A stretch of DNA of 64,000 bases from Candidatus Zipacnadia bacterium (lineage in GTDB: Bacteria; Armatimonadota; Zipacnadia; Zipacnadales; UBA5352), in NCBI GenBank assembly GCA_029821735.1, contig JALGSU010000012.1, positions 310,001-374,000 on the forward strand, read 5' to 3'. Below, one piece after another: positions 1 to 9,047 of this stretch. The translations under genes and the position numbers were made by a program. Every line of letters begins with the position of its first letter. The stretch's first letter is position 1. The notes under the pieces were generated by a model. The model was given only the letters and a program-made list of their open reading frames with translations, searched no databases and was not told the DNA's origin.

Positions 1-1004
1 GCAGTTCCGGGCTGATGGCCTCGAGGATGTGCCTGGGGGCGATGGACTTCCCCGTCAAATGCGACATGGAGACCACCCGAGCGGTCTTCCACAAAGCGTT
101 CGACAACGGCATCAACTTCATCGACAACGCGGACGCCTACGGCAAGAACGGTGAGAGCGAGGAGGTCATGGGCCAGGCGCTGGCGGATTACCCGCGCGAG
201 CAACTGGTCATCGCCACCAAGTGCTGGGTGAAGATGTTCAAGCGAGCTGGCGGTGGCGGCGGAGACGGCGGCGGCTGCTCGCGGCGGCACATCGTCCAGG
301 CCTGCGAGGGCTCGCTGCGACGGCTGCAGACCGATTACATCGACCTGTATCAGCTTCACCACCCCGACCCAGTCACACCGGTCGAGGAGACGCTCTCGGC
401 GCTGGATCAACTCGTGCGACAGGGCAAGGTGCTGCACGTGGGCGTGTGCAATCACTACGCCTGGCAGATGGCCCACATGCTGGGCGTATCGGCGCTGCAG
501 AACCTGGAGCCGATCATCTCGATCCAGTGCCGCTACAACATCATGGACCGGGTCATCGAGAACGAGACGGTGCCCTTCGCGCGCCGGTTTGGCGTCGCGA
601 CCATGACCTACGGTCCACTGTGCGGTGGGCTGCTGACGGGCAAGTACAAGCGCGGCGAGGCAGCGCCGGAGGGCTCCCGGTTCGCCAACCCGCGTATGGC
701 GAAGGGCGTGTTCTGCGACGAGACTTTCGACACCATCGAGGCGCTTGCGGAGATCGCAGCCCGTAACGGCATGTCAATCAACCAACTCGCCATGAAATGG
801 GTGCTGAGCAAGGACTACATCACCACGCCCATACTCGGTGGCAGCAAGCCCGAGCACTTCGACCCGATGTATGAACTCGATGACCTGCAGGTCGCGCCCG
901 AAGACATGCAGCTCATCGATCAAATGTCAGAGAAGTACCGCTACCAGGCGTTTGCGAATCAAAGCCAGGTGGATGGATATCCGCCCGCGCCGAATCGCTG
1001 GTAG
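1..1004 (+). CDS. Aldo/keto reductase (5' truncated by window edge)
   Basis: NADPH-dependent aldo-keto reductase of the tim-barrel family that reduces sugar or other aldehydes and ketones. The reading frame is open from base 3 and the first residues (SSGLMASRMCLG) match the usual LGRSGLxVSRLCLG start, so the true start lies just before the window; the ATG at 15 is internal. Counting from that ATG, the catalytic tetrad is visible as D37, Y42, K69 and H115. A glycine-rich stretch at residues 79-87 (a GGC/GGT/GGA run) sits in the loop after the lysine and is unusual. It precedes a Gfo/Idh gene by 107 nt on the same strand, fitting sugar redox metabolism. Substrate unknown. Confidence 0.9.
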   Translation, partial: SSGLMASRMCLGAMDFPVKCDMETTRAVFHKAFDNGINFIDNADAYGKNGESEEVMGQALADYPREQLVIATKCWVKMFKRAGGGGGDGGGCSRRHIVQACEGSLRRLQTDYIDLYQLHHPDPVTPVEETLSALDQLVRQGKVLHVGVCNHYAWQMAHMLGVSALQNLEPIISIQCRYNIMDRVIENETVPFARRFGVATMTYGPLCGGLLTGKYKRGEAAPEGSRFANPRMAKGVFCDETFDTIEALAEIAARNGMSINQLAMKWVLSKDYITTPILGGSKPEHFDPMYELDDLQVAPEDMQLIDQMSEKYRYQAFANQSQVDGYPPAPNRW

Positions 1005-1111
1005 CGCAGCGCGATGGGGCTGCAAAGCAACCCCTAAGACGCCCGGAGCGCGCAGAGTGAAACGATGCGCGCAAGGGGGAGCGGTGGCAGAGGGCGACAA
1101 GGAGCATGACA

Positions 1112-2170
1112 ATGGCCCAGACATACCGCGCAGCACTGGTTGGGACGCATGGCATATCGAACACGCACGCCGGCTACTACAAGAACCACCCGCGCGTGGA
1201 ACTGGTGGCGGGCTGCGACATCAATGAGGAGAACCTCAACACCTGGTGCGATGCCCAGGGCATCGAGCAGCGCTACCTGGACTACGAGAAGATGCTCGCC
1301 GAAGTGCAGCCGGACATCGTCAGCGTGTGCACGTGGAACAGCACGCACCCGGAACTAACCATCGCGGCAGCGGAGGCGGGCGCGACCGCAGTTATCAGCG
1401 AGAAGCCGATGGGTGAGGACTACGGTGCACCGGCGGACGCGGTGGCGCGGTGCGCGGAGCTCGGCTGCAAGATGGTGGTGCATCACCAGACGCGGTTCTC
1501 GCCGGGCTACAACGCGGCGAAGAAGCTCATCGCCGAGGGAGCGGTCGGCTCGCCGGTAAGCGTTCACTGGAACTCGGGCGGCGGGCTGCTGAACATAGGT
1601 TCTCATCTGATCGACAACTGCCGGTGGATCTACGGCGACGCCATGTGGACAAGCATCTTCGCGACCATCGAGCGCAAGCGCAACGGCTATGAGCGTGGCA
1701 CCTGGTGTGAGGATCGAACCCACGCGCTCATCGAGTTCGAGGGCGGACACAGCATGGTGCTCTCGATAGATATCGTGCCCGGGCAGAAGTATTCCGACTG
1801 GTCCTTTGTGGGGCCAGAGGGCGTCATCCACTTCAACCGTGCCGGAGCCGTCTGCCGGAACGCGGAGGGCACGCACGAGGTCGAGCCCGAGCCGCAGCCA
1901 AGCTTCCTGGAGGAACTGGTCGACTGGATGGAGGGTGGCCCCGAGCACCGGAATATCGCGAGCGGCGCGCTGGTGGCCCAGCAAATCATGATGGCCATCT
2001 ATGAGTCCGCGCGAACGCGTTCGCTGATCGAGCCGCCTTACGACAAGCGACAGTCTCCGCTCGAAGAGATGATTGATTCCGGCGAACTGGCGGTCGAGGG
2101 CGAAGCTGTCGACATTCGCCGCCCGGAGGCGCTGGTCTACGCACAGGAGCGATACGGCCGAGGGACCTGA
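1112..2170 (+). CDS. Gfo/Idh/MocA family oxidoreductase
   Basis: NAD(P)-dependent sugar or cyclitol dehydrogenase of the Gfo/Idh/MocA family, cytoplasmic. An N-terminal Rossmann fold (ALVGTHGIS near residue 10), the CxWNxTHPxxT segment, and the family SEKP motif near residue 97 are visible; the C-terminal half is the alpha/beta substrate domain with LNIGSHLID. I chose ATG 1112 because AAGGAG at 1099-1104 lies 7 nt upstream; the in-frame ATG at 1106 would leave only one base. It is a close paralog of the gene at 7040, sharing similar start context and layout. Substrate cannot be read from the sequence. Confidence 0.9.
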   Translation: MAQTYRAALVGTHGISNTHAGYYKNHPRVELVAGCDINEENLNTWCDAQGIEQRYLDYEKMLAEVQPDIVSVCTWNSTHPELTIAAAEAGATAVISEKPMGEDYGAPADAVARCAELGCKMVVHHQTRFSPGYNAAKKLIAEGAVGSPVSVHWNSGGGLLNIGSHLIDNCRWIYGDAMWTSIFATIERKRNGYERGTWCEDRTHALIEFEGGHSMVLSIDIVPGQKYSDWSFVGPEGVIHFNRAGAVCRNAEGTHEVEPEPQPSFLEELVDWMEGGPEHRNIASGALVAQQIMMAIYESARTRSLIEPPYDKRQSPLEEMIDSGELAVEGEAVDIRRPEALVYAQERYGRGT

Positions 2171-2212
2171 CCGAAGCAGCGCACCGACCCAGTTGCACAC
2201 GGGAGGCACGAG

Positions 2213-3431
2213 ATGAGTGAGCTGGCCCTGTTGGGTGGACCGGCGACGGTTGATGAGCTTGCTCGATGAGGGCACCATCAGCATCTCCGGCGGGACCGGC
2301 GTCGTGGGAGATTTCGAGGCGGATTTCGCCGCCATGACCGGTAGCCGGTACGCCCTGGCGATGAACTCCGGCACCGCCACCTTGCACAGCGCCTACTTCG
2401 CGGTCGGCGTCGCCCCTGGCGATGAGGTGATCGTGCCCAGCTACACCTGGCACGCGACCGCGACGCCGGTCATCCACTGCGGCGCCACTCCGGTGTTCGC
2501 CGACATCCACCCCGCTTCCATGACGATCGACCCCGACGATATTGAGCGACGCATCACCGATCGCACCAAGGCGCTGTGCGTGGTCCACGTGTGGGGCAAT
2601 GTCTGCGACATGGACCGCATCTGCGAGATTGCCAAGCGCCACGACCTGGCCCTGATCGAGGATGCCAGCCACGCTCACGGAGCCATGTGGAAGGGCAAGC
2701 CGGTAGGCAGCCTGGGCCACATCGGCTGCTTCAGCCTGCAGGGCAGCAAGTCAGTCAGTGGCGGCGAAGCGGGTGTGGCGGTGACCGATGATCCCGAACT
2801 GCTCGACAAGATGATTCTGCTCGGGCACTTCGGCCGCCCGCGCGTCGGGGTAGTGGACGCGGTCAACGAGATCGGCGATATGAGTCTGGGAGCGAAATAC
2901 CGCGTGCACCCGTGGGCAATAGCCATGGCCCACGTCGGCCTCAAGCGCCTGCCTGAACTCAACGAGAAGCGCACCGCCAATTGCGAGTTCCTCAATGACC
3001 AGCTTCGCGACTGCCCGGGCTTGGAGATCATGGATGCGCTGCCCGGCGCGACGCGCGGCGGCTACCTCGAATACAAGTTCAGGCTCACCGCCCAAGTGCT
3101 GGAACTCGTCAGTCGCGAACGGGTGGTGGAGGCGATGGTCGCCGAGGGCGCGCCGGTCACGGCCGATCGCTACTCGGACCTGAACTTCACCTACGGGTTG
3201 CTGCACGCCGCCCCGCTGTTCACGTCCGTCGACAGGAGCGAGTTTGGCGGCGTGTTCTACGACTCCGCTCGCACCGATCAGCCGGCGCAGCCATCGCTAC
3301 CGGTGGCCGAGGCGCTCAATCAGCGGCTGATCTCGCTGCCCGGCTTCATCGACGTGGAGCGGGACTCACTGGCCCAGATCACCGTTGCCATGCGCAAGGT
3401 GCTCGAGCGCGTCGAGGAGCTGGCCGAGTAG
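2213..3431 (+). CDS. DegT/DnrJ/EryC1/StrS aminotransferase, N-terminal frame break
   Basis: PLP-dependent sugar aminotransferase. Residues FSLQGSKSVSGGEAG contain the Schiff-base lysine, and ALAMNSGTATL and VPSYTWHAT are typical family blocks. GGGAGG at 2201-2206 precedes ATG 2213, whose frame gives the expected start MSELALLGGPATVDE and then hits TGA at 2267. The rest of the protein is in the next frame (open from GTG 2217, convincing from about 2262). Family members carry some 20 more residues between these two blocks, so a short segment seems lost at about 2245-2265. The long frame alone would give a 404-residue protein with an unnatural N-terminus. It runs tail to tail with the lyase at 3435. 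Confidence 0.8.
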
Positions 3432-3434
3432 CCG

Positions 3435-5537
3435 CTACTGACCGTCCACCTCGCCCGTGGCCACCAGTTCCCCGTCGGCGTCGTAACGCATGACCGTCAC
3501 GTCCCCGCCCGCGCCGATGGTTATCACGTCGGTGCGGTCGCCGATGTAGACGGTCAACCGAACCGTGTCCCCGTCCACCTCGCGCGCGAAGTCCAGGTCC
3601 GCCTCGGCCCCCGGCGCAATTGGTCGGATGAGCGTCTCGACGCGAGCGGGCGCGGCTTCGCGCCACTGGTAGATGAGCGCCGGCGCAGGCTCGGCCGCGA
3701 TCGCGCTGACCAGATGCCACCCCTCTTTGGGCTCGTCCTGACCGGTGATGATCGACAGGTCCAGATCCTCGCGCGCAGGAGCGACGATCACTCCGGGGCC
3801 TGCCGGGTAGAATGCGGTCACGTCGTGAAGCTGATATTTCATGCGGAAGTCGTGCTCGCCCTCACCGTCAAGTTGATCGAGGATGACGAAGTAGTCGGGC
3901 TTGACGAAGAGCACTGCGCGCGTGTGGTTGATGTCCACCTGCTCGGGGTCGAAGTGGTAGCTGCCGCGCACATAGTCCAGCACAGGCGTGGTCACCCACG
4001 GGTTGTCGAGCGGCTCGGTGATGTAGCGCACCCGCCCGTACTTGCTCTGCCCGAATCCGTCCACCGAGATGGTGTTCTCCGAGCGCCCGTCACCGGCGAA
4101 GCTGCGGTCACCGTATGCGCGGAACGGCCCGCGGCTCGGATGGTGGTACATGTGCGGGATCAGGTGCACCCCGTGTTCGCCGACGTCTCCCAGCCCACCC
4201 ATGCTGTACTTGTACTGGATCGGCCCAAACCGCACGCGCAGAGCGGTGGCCTCCGCCGTCCAGTCGCTGCGCATGAAGTAGGTGCCGGCCCAGGACGGCT
4301 CACCCGACTGAAGCGGCCAGGACGCCTGTTCTGGCATGGTGCCGACCGTGCCGCCGCTCTCGATCCAGTCGATGTCCTCGCGTCCCGGCAGGCCGAGCCC
4401 GGCGCGGTTGCGCTCTGCGCGCCATGACAGTTCGGTGGGGAAGGACAGCCAGGCGTAGTATTGGATGTTCTTCTCCTGAATCTGCCTGAGCTGATCCGGC
4501 ACCTCGCGACCCAGCGCCTCGATCCACGCAATCGCCTGCAGCAACGTCCCGTAGTCGCCGCGCCCGACCTCCACCGAGATCTCCTCCGAGGCGCCGTCGG
4601 GATAGTAGAACGCGAAATCGCCGGTGCCGACCCAGTTGTAGCGGCGCAGCAGGTCCTCCGTGCCGCGGTCCGCCCACTCGTCGCGCTCGCGCAGTTCGGG
4701 GAATAGTGAGGCGATCTCGAGCACCGCGGCGGCGTTACGCGTGCCGTGGTTGCCACGCTTAATTGTTGAGGTCGCATCGGTGATGAAACGCTCGTGCTCA
4801 ATCAGCGAGGTCAGGATGGTCGCCAACGCGTCCGGCGTCACCGCCTCGGAGGTGACGCAGCTGTAGAAGAAGGAGGCCCACTGCTGGGTGCGGCGCATCG
4901 CCGCCATGAGCGTCCAATACATGGCCGGATGGCCCTCGGTGGCCAGCGCTTCGCGGCCGATCAGCTTGACTGCGTAGCCGTCCATGTTGTTGATGCGCGG
5001 CATGGCGCGACCGTCCTCGACCGGACAGTCCTTGATGAACTCGAGCATCATGTCAACCAGACGGTGGACGTACTTGTCATCGCCGGTGTAGAGATAGGCG
5101 CGCGACAGCCAGAGCACGTACGTCCCGCGGCCGATCTCGTGGTCGAAGGTGGGCCAGTCAACATCCATCGGGACGCGGTACCATTCGATATCCTCGACAT
5201 CCGGGCCCCAGTAGAGAGTGTCGCCGTTGTAGAAATCGTAGCGGCCCTCGAGGAGTGCGTCGCCCTTGCGAGTGTCCGGGTTGTCCCGGGGCGTGGGATG
5301 ATTGACACTCTCACGGGTGCGGAAGTGTTCGAGCAACGCCGCCTTAGCCGCCTGCTCATCGCCTGCATCCACAGCCGTCTTGACGTCGGCCAGTTCAGGC
5401 AGGTCGTAGTTGAGTTCGTCGAAGAGCACCGGAGGCGGGACGTTGCGCGGAACGGTCTCGCCGGCGACATCATCGCCCTGGCCGTTCGCAATCGTCGTGG
5501 TGAGAATTAGCACGAGCGCAAAAACTCCTCGCTTCAC
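3435..5537 (-). CDS. Secreted heparinase II/III-type polysaccharide lyase
   Basis: Large secreted protein of about 700 residues with an N-terminal signal peptide (VFALVLILTTTIANGQ). The first half is an all-alpha toroid with the EIGRG-T-W type and N-M-D segments of heparinase II/III-like and alginate lyases; the second half is a beta-sandwich (HMYHHPSRGPFRAYGDRSF, AVLFVKPDYFVILDQL), the usual heparinase II/III C-terminal domain. GTG 5537 is the favoured start, with GAGGGAG 8 nt upstream; GTG 5561 would add eight residues. It is divergent from the pectate lyase at 5688, with an inverted repeat between them, which suggests joint control. The substrate (uronate polymer) is inferred from fold only. 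Confidence 0.7.
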   Translation of the reverse strand: MKRGVFALVLILTTTIANGQGDDVAGETVPRNVPPPVLFDELNYDLPELADVKTAVDAGDEQAAKAALLEHFRTRESVNHPTPRDNPDTRKGDALLEGRYDFYNGDTLYWGPDVEDIEWYRVPMDVDWPTFDHEIGRGTYVLWLSRAYLYTGDDKYVHRLVDMMLEFIKDCPVEDGRAMPRINNMDGYAVKLIGREALATEGHPAMYWTLMAAMRRTQQWASFFYSCVTSEAVTPDALATILTSLIEHERFITDATSTIKRGNHGTRNAAAVLEIASLFPELRERDEWADRGTEDLLRRYNWVGTGDFAFYYPDGASEEISVEVGRGDYGTLLQAIAWIEALGREVPDQLRQIQEKNIQYYAWLSFPTELSWRAERNRAGLGLPGREDIDWIESGGTVGTMPEQASWPLQSGEPSWAGTYFMRSDWTAEATALRVRFGPIQYKYSMGGLGDVGEHGVHLIPHMYHHPSRGPFRAYGDRSFAGDGRSENTISVDGFGQSKYGRVRYITEPLDNPWVTTPVLDYVRGSYHFDPEQVDINHTRAVLFVKPDYFVILDQLDGEGEHDFRMKYQLHDVTAFYPAGPGVIVAPAREDLDLSIITGQDEPKEGWHLVSAIAAEPAPALIYQWREAAPARVETLIRPIAPGAEADLDFAREVDGDTVRLTVYIGDRTDVITIGAGGDVTVMRYDADGELVATGEVDGQ

Positions 5538-5567
5538 TGACTTCACTCCCTCGGCACCCACTATGCT

Positions 5568-5609
5568 AGGACCGCACCTGCGAGTTCACCGTCGACCGCA
5601 GGCGGTCCT
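5568..5609. promoter_or_regulatory. Inverted repeat between divergent lyase genes (candidate operator)
   Basis: AGGACCGC-AC-CTGCG at 5568-5582 pairs with CGCAGGCGGTCCT at 5597-5609: 13 paired bases with a 2-nt bulge and a 14-nt spacer. It lies in the 127-150 bp region shared by the heparinase-type lyase (minus) and the pectate lyase (plus). It could be a regulator site or simply a hairpin in a leader; no clear -10/-35 pair was recognised beside it. Confidence 0.4.
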
Positions 5610-5687
5610 CCGTGTGACGAGGTCCGACGCTGGCCGGCAGGGAACTTAGCAGGGCTTCATTCCGATGCGACCAGAGCGGAGGCAGCC

Positions 5688-7034
5688 ATGAGCAGAGCTG
5701 TGGTCCTGATCGTCGGCCTCGCGTGCGCGACCTGCTGGGCGCAGGATCCGCTCCCGGCGTTTCCGGGTGCCGAGGGCTTTGGGGCGATGACGCCCGGCGG
5801 GCGTGGTGGTCAGGTGATTGAGGTGACCAATCTCAATGACGCTGGCGAGGGCAGTCTGCGCGCCGCCATCGAGACCTCCGGTCCGCGCATCATCGTCTTC
5901 CGCGTGGGCGGCATCATCGAGCTGGAGACCGACATCAAGGTCTCGTACCCCTTCGTCACCATCGCGGGCCAGACCGCTCCCGGCGGTGGCATCTGCCTGA
6001 AAAATGCTACGCTCCGCCTGTGCTGCAATGACGTGATCGTGCGCTATATCCGCGCGCGCATCGGCGACGGTGAGGCCGGCGCCACGCCTGGCAACCGCGA
6101 TGCGCTGAAGATCGAGGGCGAGCGGCCGCGCAACGTCATCGTCGACCACTGCTCATTGAGCTGGTCGGTCGACGAGTGTCTGTCAACATGGTACAGCCCG
6201 CAGGATATCACCATCCAGTGGTGCATCATCGGCGAGCCGCTCTGGCACAGTATCCACCCGAAGGGCGCGCACGGTATGGGCATGCTCATCGGCGACCGCA
6301 GCAGCCGCTTCTCGATCCACCACAACCTGCTGGCCCACACGCCGTGGCGCAACCCGCTCATTCAGGGGCGCGGCGACGGCACGTGCGAGGTCGACTTTCG
6401 CAACAACGTGATCTACAACTACGGCAAATACTGCACGGTGGCGCGCGGCCGCATCCGCCTGAACTATGTGGGCAATTACCTCAAGCCGGGCGCGAACACC
6501 GAGGTCGAACAGGAGATGCACCTGGACAAGAACGCCGACACCGGCGCCGCGCCTGAGGTCTACTTGGCCGGCAACAGCGCCGCCTCGATTACCGCCGCCG
6601 ATGACTGGGCGATGGTACTGGACATGGCACAGCTCGGCGAGGACGCGTTGCGCCAGACCGACCCGTGGGACTTCGCGGCGGTCGCGACGCAGACCGCTGA
6701 GGAAGCGTATGAGGCCGTCCTCGCAGGCGCAGGCGCAGCCCTGCCGACGCGAGATGCGGTGGACGAGCGGATCGTGGCCGACGTGCGAGCGGGCACGGGA
6801 ACCGCGATCGACAGTCAATCCGAGGTCGGCGGGTGGCCGGCGTACCCGGCGGGTGAGGCCCCCGACGATGGCGACCACGACGGGATGCCCGATGCATGGG
6901 AGACTGAGCATGGCCTTGATCCGGCCGACGCCGCCGATGGTGCGGCCGATGCCGATGGCGACGGTTACACGAACATCGAAGAGTACCTGAACGCGACTGA
7001 CCCCGGCGCCGCGGAGGCCGGGCAGGAGGGCTAG
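5688..7034 (+). CDS. Secreted pectate lyase-like right-handed beta-helix protein
   Basis: Secreted polysaccharide lyase of the PL1-like pectate lyase group, which cleaves polyuronates by beta-elimination using calcium. Signal peptide at residues 1-19 (MSRAVVLIVGLACATCWAQ). The mature start AFPGAEGFG, then LNDAGEGSLRAAIE, IAGQTAPGGGI and VDHCSLSWSVDE are the hallmark blocks of bacterial pectate lyases. The C-terminal 60 residues hold Asp-rich calcium repeats (DHDGMPDAWE and DADGDGYTNIEEY, EF-hand/thrombospondin-3-like). Start ATG 5688 has GGAGG 6 nt upstream. The stop is followed within 5 nt by the next Gfo/Idh start, so the two are probably co-transcribed. Confidence 0.87.
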   Translation: MSRAVVLIVGLACATCWAQDPLPAFPGAEGFGAMTPGGRGGQVIEVTNLNDAGEGSLRAAIETSGPRIIVFRVGGIIELETDIKVSYPFVTIAGQTAPGGGICLKNATLRLCCNDVIVRYIRARIGDGEAGATPGNRDALKIEGERPRNVIVDHCSLSWSVDECLSTWYSPQDITIQWCIIGEPLWHSIHPKGAHGMGMLIGDRSSRFSIHHNLLAHTPWRNPLIQGRGDGTCEVDFRNNVIYNYGKYCTVARGRIRLNYVGNYLKPGANTEVEQEMHLDKNADTGAAPEVYLAGNSAASITAADDWAMVLDMAQLGEDALRQTDPWDFAAVATQTAEEAYEAVLAGAGAALPTRDAVDERIVADVRAGTGTAIDSQSEVGGWPAYPAGEAPDDGDHDGMPDAWETEHGLDPADAADGAADADGDGYTNIEEYLNATDPGAAEAGQEG

Positions 7035-7039
7035 TGACA

Positions 7040-8095
7040 ATGGCTGAGCAGTATACAGCAGCGATGATCGGAACGGGTGGCATAGCCGCCTGCCACATGG
7101 GCTATTACGTGCCCAACGAGCGGGTCGACCTGGTAGCGGCCTCGGACATCAATGAGGATTCGCTGAACGCGTTCGGCGAGAAGTTCGGCGTGGACCAGCT
7201 CTACGGCGACTGGCAGACGATGCTCGACGAGGTGCGCCCCGACATCGTCAGCATCTGCACGTGGAACGCGACGCATCCGCCGATGACCATTGCGGCGGCG
7301 GAGGCGGGCGCGAGGGGCATCATATGCGAGAAGCCTCTGGGCGAGGACCTGGGCGGGCCGATGGACGCCCTCGCCGCCTGCGAGAAGACGGGATGCAGAC
7401 TCGTGGTGCATGAGCAGCGGCGCTACATGACCGGTTTCGCGACCGCCCGCAGTCAGATACAGGCGGGAGCTATCGGCTCGCCGATCACGCTTTGCTGGCG
7501 GAACGAGGGCGGCCTGCTGAATATCGGCACGCACTTCCTCGACGCGGCGCATTTCGTGCTTGGCGATCCGGGCTGGACGCGCGTAATTGGCTGGATCCAG
7601 CGCAACACCGACCGGTATGAGCGAGGCTCATACTGCGAAGAGAAGCTGCATGTGCTGGTAGATTTCGAGGGTGGCCACCAGCTTCGGCTGGCCATGGACA
7701 TCGTGGAGGGTGAGAAGGGGCAGGAGTGCAGCGCGGTCGGCCCCGACGGGCTCATGTACTTCGACCGCGAGCAGGTCACGGTGTTCGACGCCGACGGCCG
7801 CCGCGAGGTGCAGCCCGAGGAGCAGCCCGACTATCTGGAGGACCTGGTCTCGTGGATCGAGGGCGGACCCGAGCATCGCAACGCCGCTCATCACACCTTC
7901 AAGACGCAGGAGATCATGATGGCGATCTACGAGTCCGCGCGCACTCGGACGATGATCGAGCCGCCATACACCAAGCGCGAGTCGCCGCTGGCTGAGATGA
8001 TCGAGGCCGGCGAACTGCCCGCGACGGGCGAGGCGTATGACATTCGCACGCAGGCGGGCTTGGACTACGCCACGAAGATGAGGGCTGGCAAGTGA
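7040..8095 (+). CDS. Gfo/Idh/MocA family oxidoreductase
   Basis: NAD(P)-dependent dehydrogenase with Rossmann motif (MIGTGGIA) near the N-terminus, CTWNATHP, the CEKPLGEDLGG block and a C-terminal substrate domain with LNIGTHFLDAAHF. Start ATG 7040 has AGGAGGG at 7024-7030; a GTG at 7034 overlaps the pectate lyase stop and is less likely. It aligns along its whole length with the protein at 1112, including the shared C-terminal MMAIYESARTR and ESPLxEMI segments, so the two are paralogs inside one locus. Sits between a pectate lyase and a UroD-like gene, implying oxidation of a released sugar or sugar acid. Confidence 0.9.
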   Translation: MAEQYTAAMIGTGGIAACHMGYYVPNERVDLVAASDINEDSLNAFGEKFGVDQLYGDWQTMLDEVRPDIVSICTWNATHPPMTIAAAEAGARGIICEKPLGEDLGGPMDALAACEKTGCRLVVHEQRRYMTGFATARSQIQAGAIGSPITLCWRNEGGLLNIGTHFLDAAHFVLGDPGWTRVIGWIQRNTDRYERGSYCEEKLHVLVDFEGGHQLRLAMDIVEGEKGQECSAVGPDGLMYFDREQVTVFDADGRREVQPEEQPDYLEDLVSWIEGGPEHRNAAHHTFKTQEIMMAIYESARTRTMIEPPYTKRESPLAEMIEAGELPATGEAYDIRTQAGLDYATKMRAGK

Positions 8096-9028
8096 CCACC
8101 GTCGAGCGCTTCCGCGCCGTGTTGCAGGGCTCTCGATCGCTGGTACGGCGAGGGCCTGCCCAAGGGGATGCCGCGCGAGGACGTGGCCGCGCACTTCGGG
8201 CTTGACGTCATGCAGCAGGTGCGGGTCGATCCGCTGGGGCCCGGCTGCCCCGCGCCAGCATCGCACGGCGCGCCGCGGATGACAGGCCAGGACTATGACG
8301 CGATCCGCCCGTTCCTCTATCCGCCGGTGGACGCGCTCATCGAGAGGATGGTGCCGCACATCGCGGCCCACGAGCGGGGCGAGACGGTGCTCTGGCTCAC
8401 GGTGGACGGGGCCTTCTGGTACCCGCGCCGGCTGTTCGGCATTCAGAACCACTTCTACGCGTTCTTCGACCATCCGGGCCTGATGCACCGCATGAATCAG
8501 GACCTCGCCGACCACAGCATCGAGGTCATCCGTCGGGTGGGCGAGGTCTTCACGCCCGAGTTCGTGACCTTCGCCGAGGACATGTCTTACAACCATGGCC
8601 CAATGCTGTCGGAGGCGATGTTCGACGAGTTACTGGCGCCCTACTACCTCCAGGTGGTGCCGGTGATCGAGGAGATCGGCTCGATGCTGATCGTCGACAG
8701 CGACGGTGACGTGACCGAGATGGTGCCGTGGATGGAGCGGGTCGGCGCGCGCGGAGTGCTGCCACTGGAGCGGCAGGCGGGCGTCGACGGGATGGCCATC
8801 CGCGAGGCGCATCCCGAGTTCATCATGGTGGGGCATTACGACAAGATGGTGATGAACCGCGGCGAGGCGGCTATCCGCGCGGAGTTCGAGCGGCTGCTGC
8901 CACTGATGCGCAGCGGCCGCTTCATCCCGTCGGTTGACCACCAGACCCCGCCCGGGGTGTCGTTCGAGGAATATCACGTGTACACGCGGCTCTTCGCCGA
9001 ATACGCGGCGATCGGCGCGCAGAGATAA
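8092..9028 (+). CDS. UroD/MtaA-fold protein with N-terminal frame break
   Basis: Uroporphyrinogen decarboxylase-fold protein of the methyltransferase-like clade. GTG 8092, overlapping the previous stop, opens with VTTVERFRAVLQG, the expected family start. The frame then changes: LDRWYGEGLPKGMPREDVAAHFGLD and all following sequence are in the frame read from about 8132, annotated alone as 8168-9028 (286 residues). A segment of perhaps 20-30 residues, normally holding DRLPxxEWAxWWD, appears lost at 8128-8134. The usual HxC zinc motif is replaced by VDSDGD near 8694, so this clade may not bind zinc or transfer methyl groups like MtaA. Substrate unknown. Confidence 0.75.
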
Positions 9029-9047
9029 CGACGAGGAGTGACTGACG

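Noticed and set aside
253-606. Arg/Ser/Thr-rich ORFs overlapping the aldo-keto reductase
   Set aside because: Alternate-frame shadows of high-GC coding DNA; composition is unlike a real protein and no ribosome site is present.
1355-2380. 341-residue minus-strand ORF
   Set aside because: Antisense of the Gfo/Idh gene, Arg/His/Val-rich composition and no family likeness.
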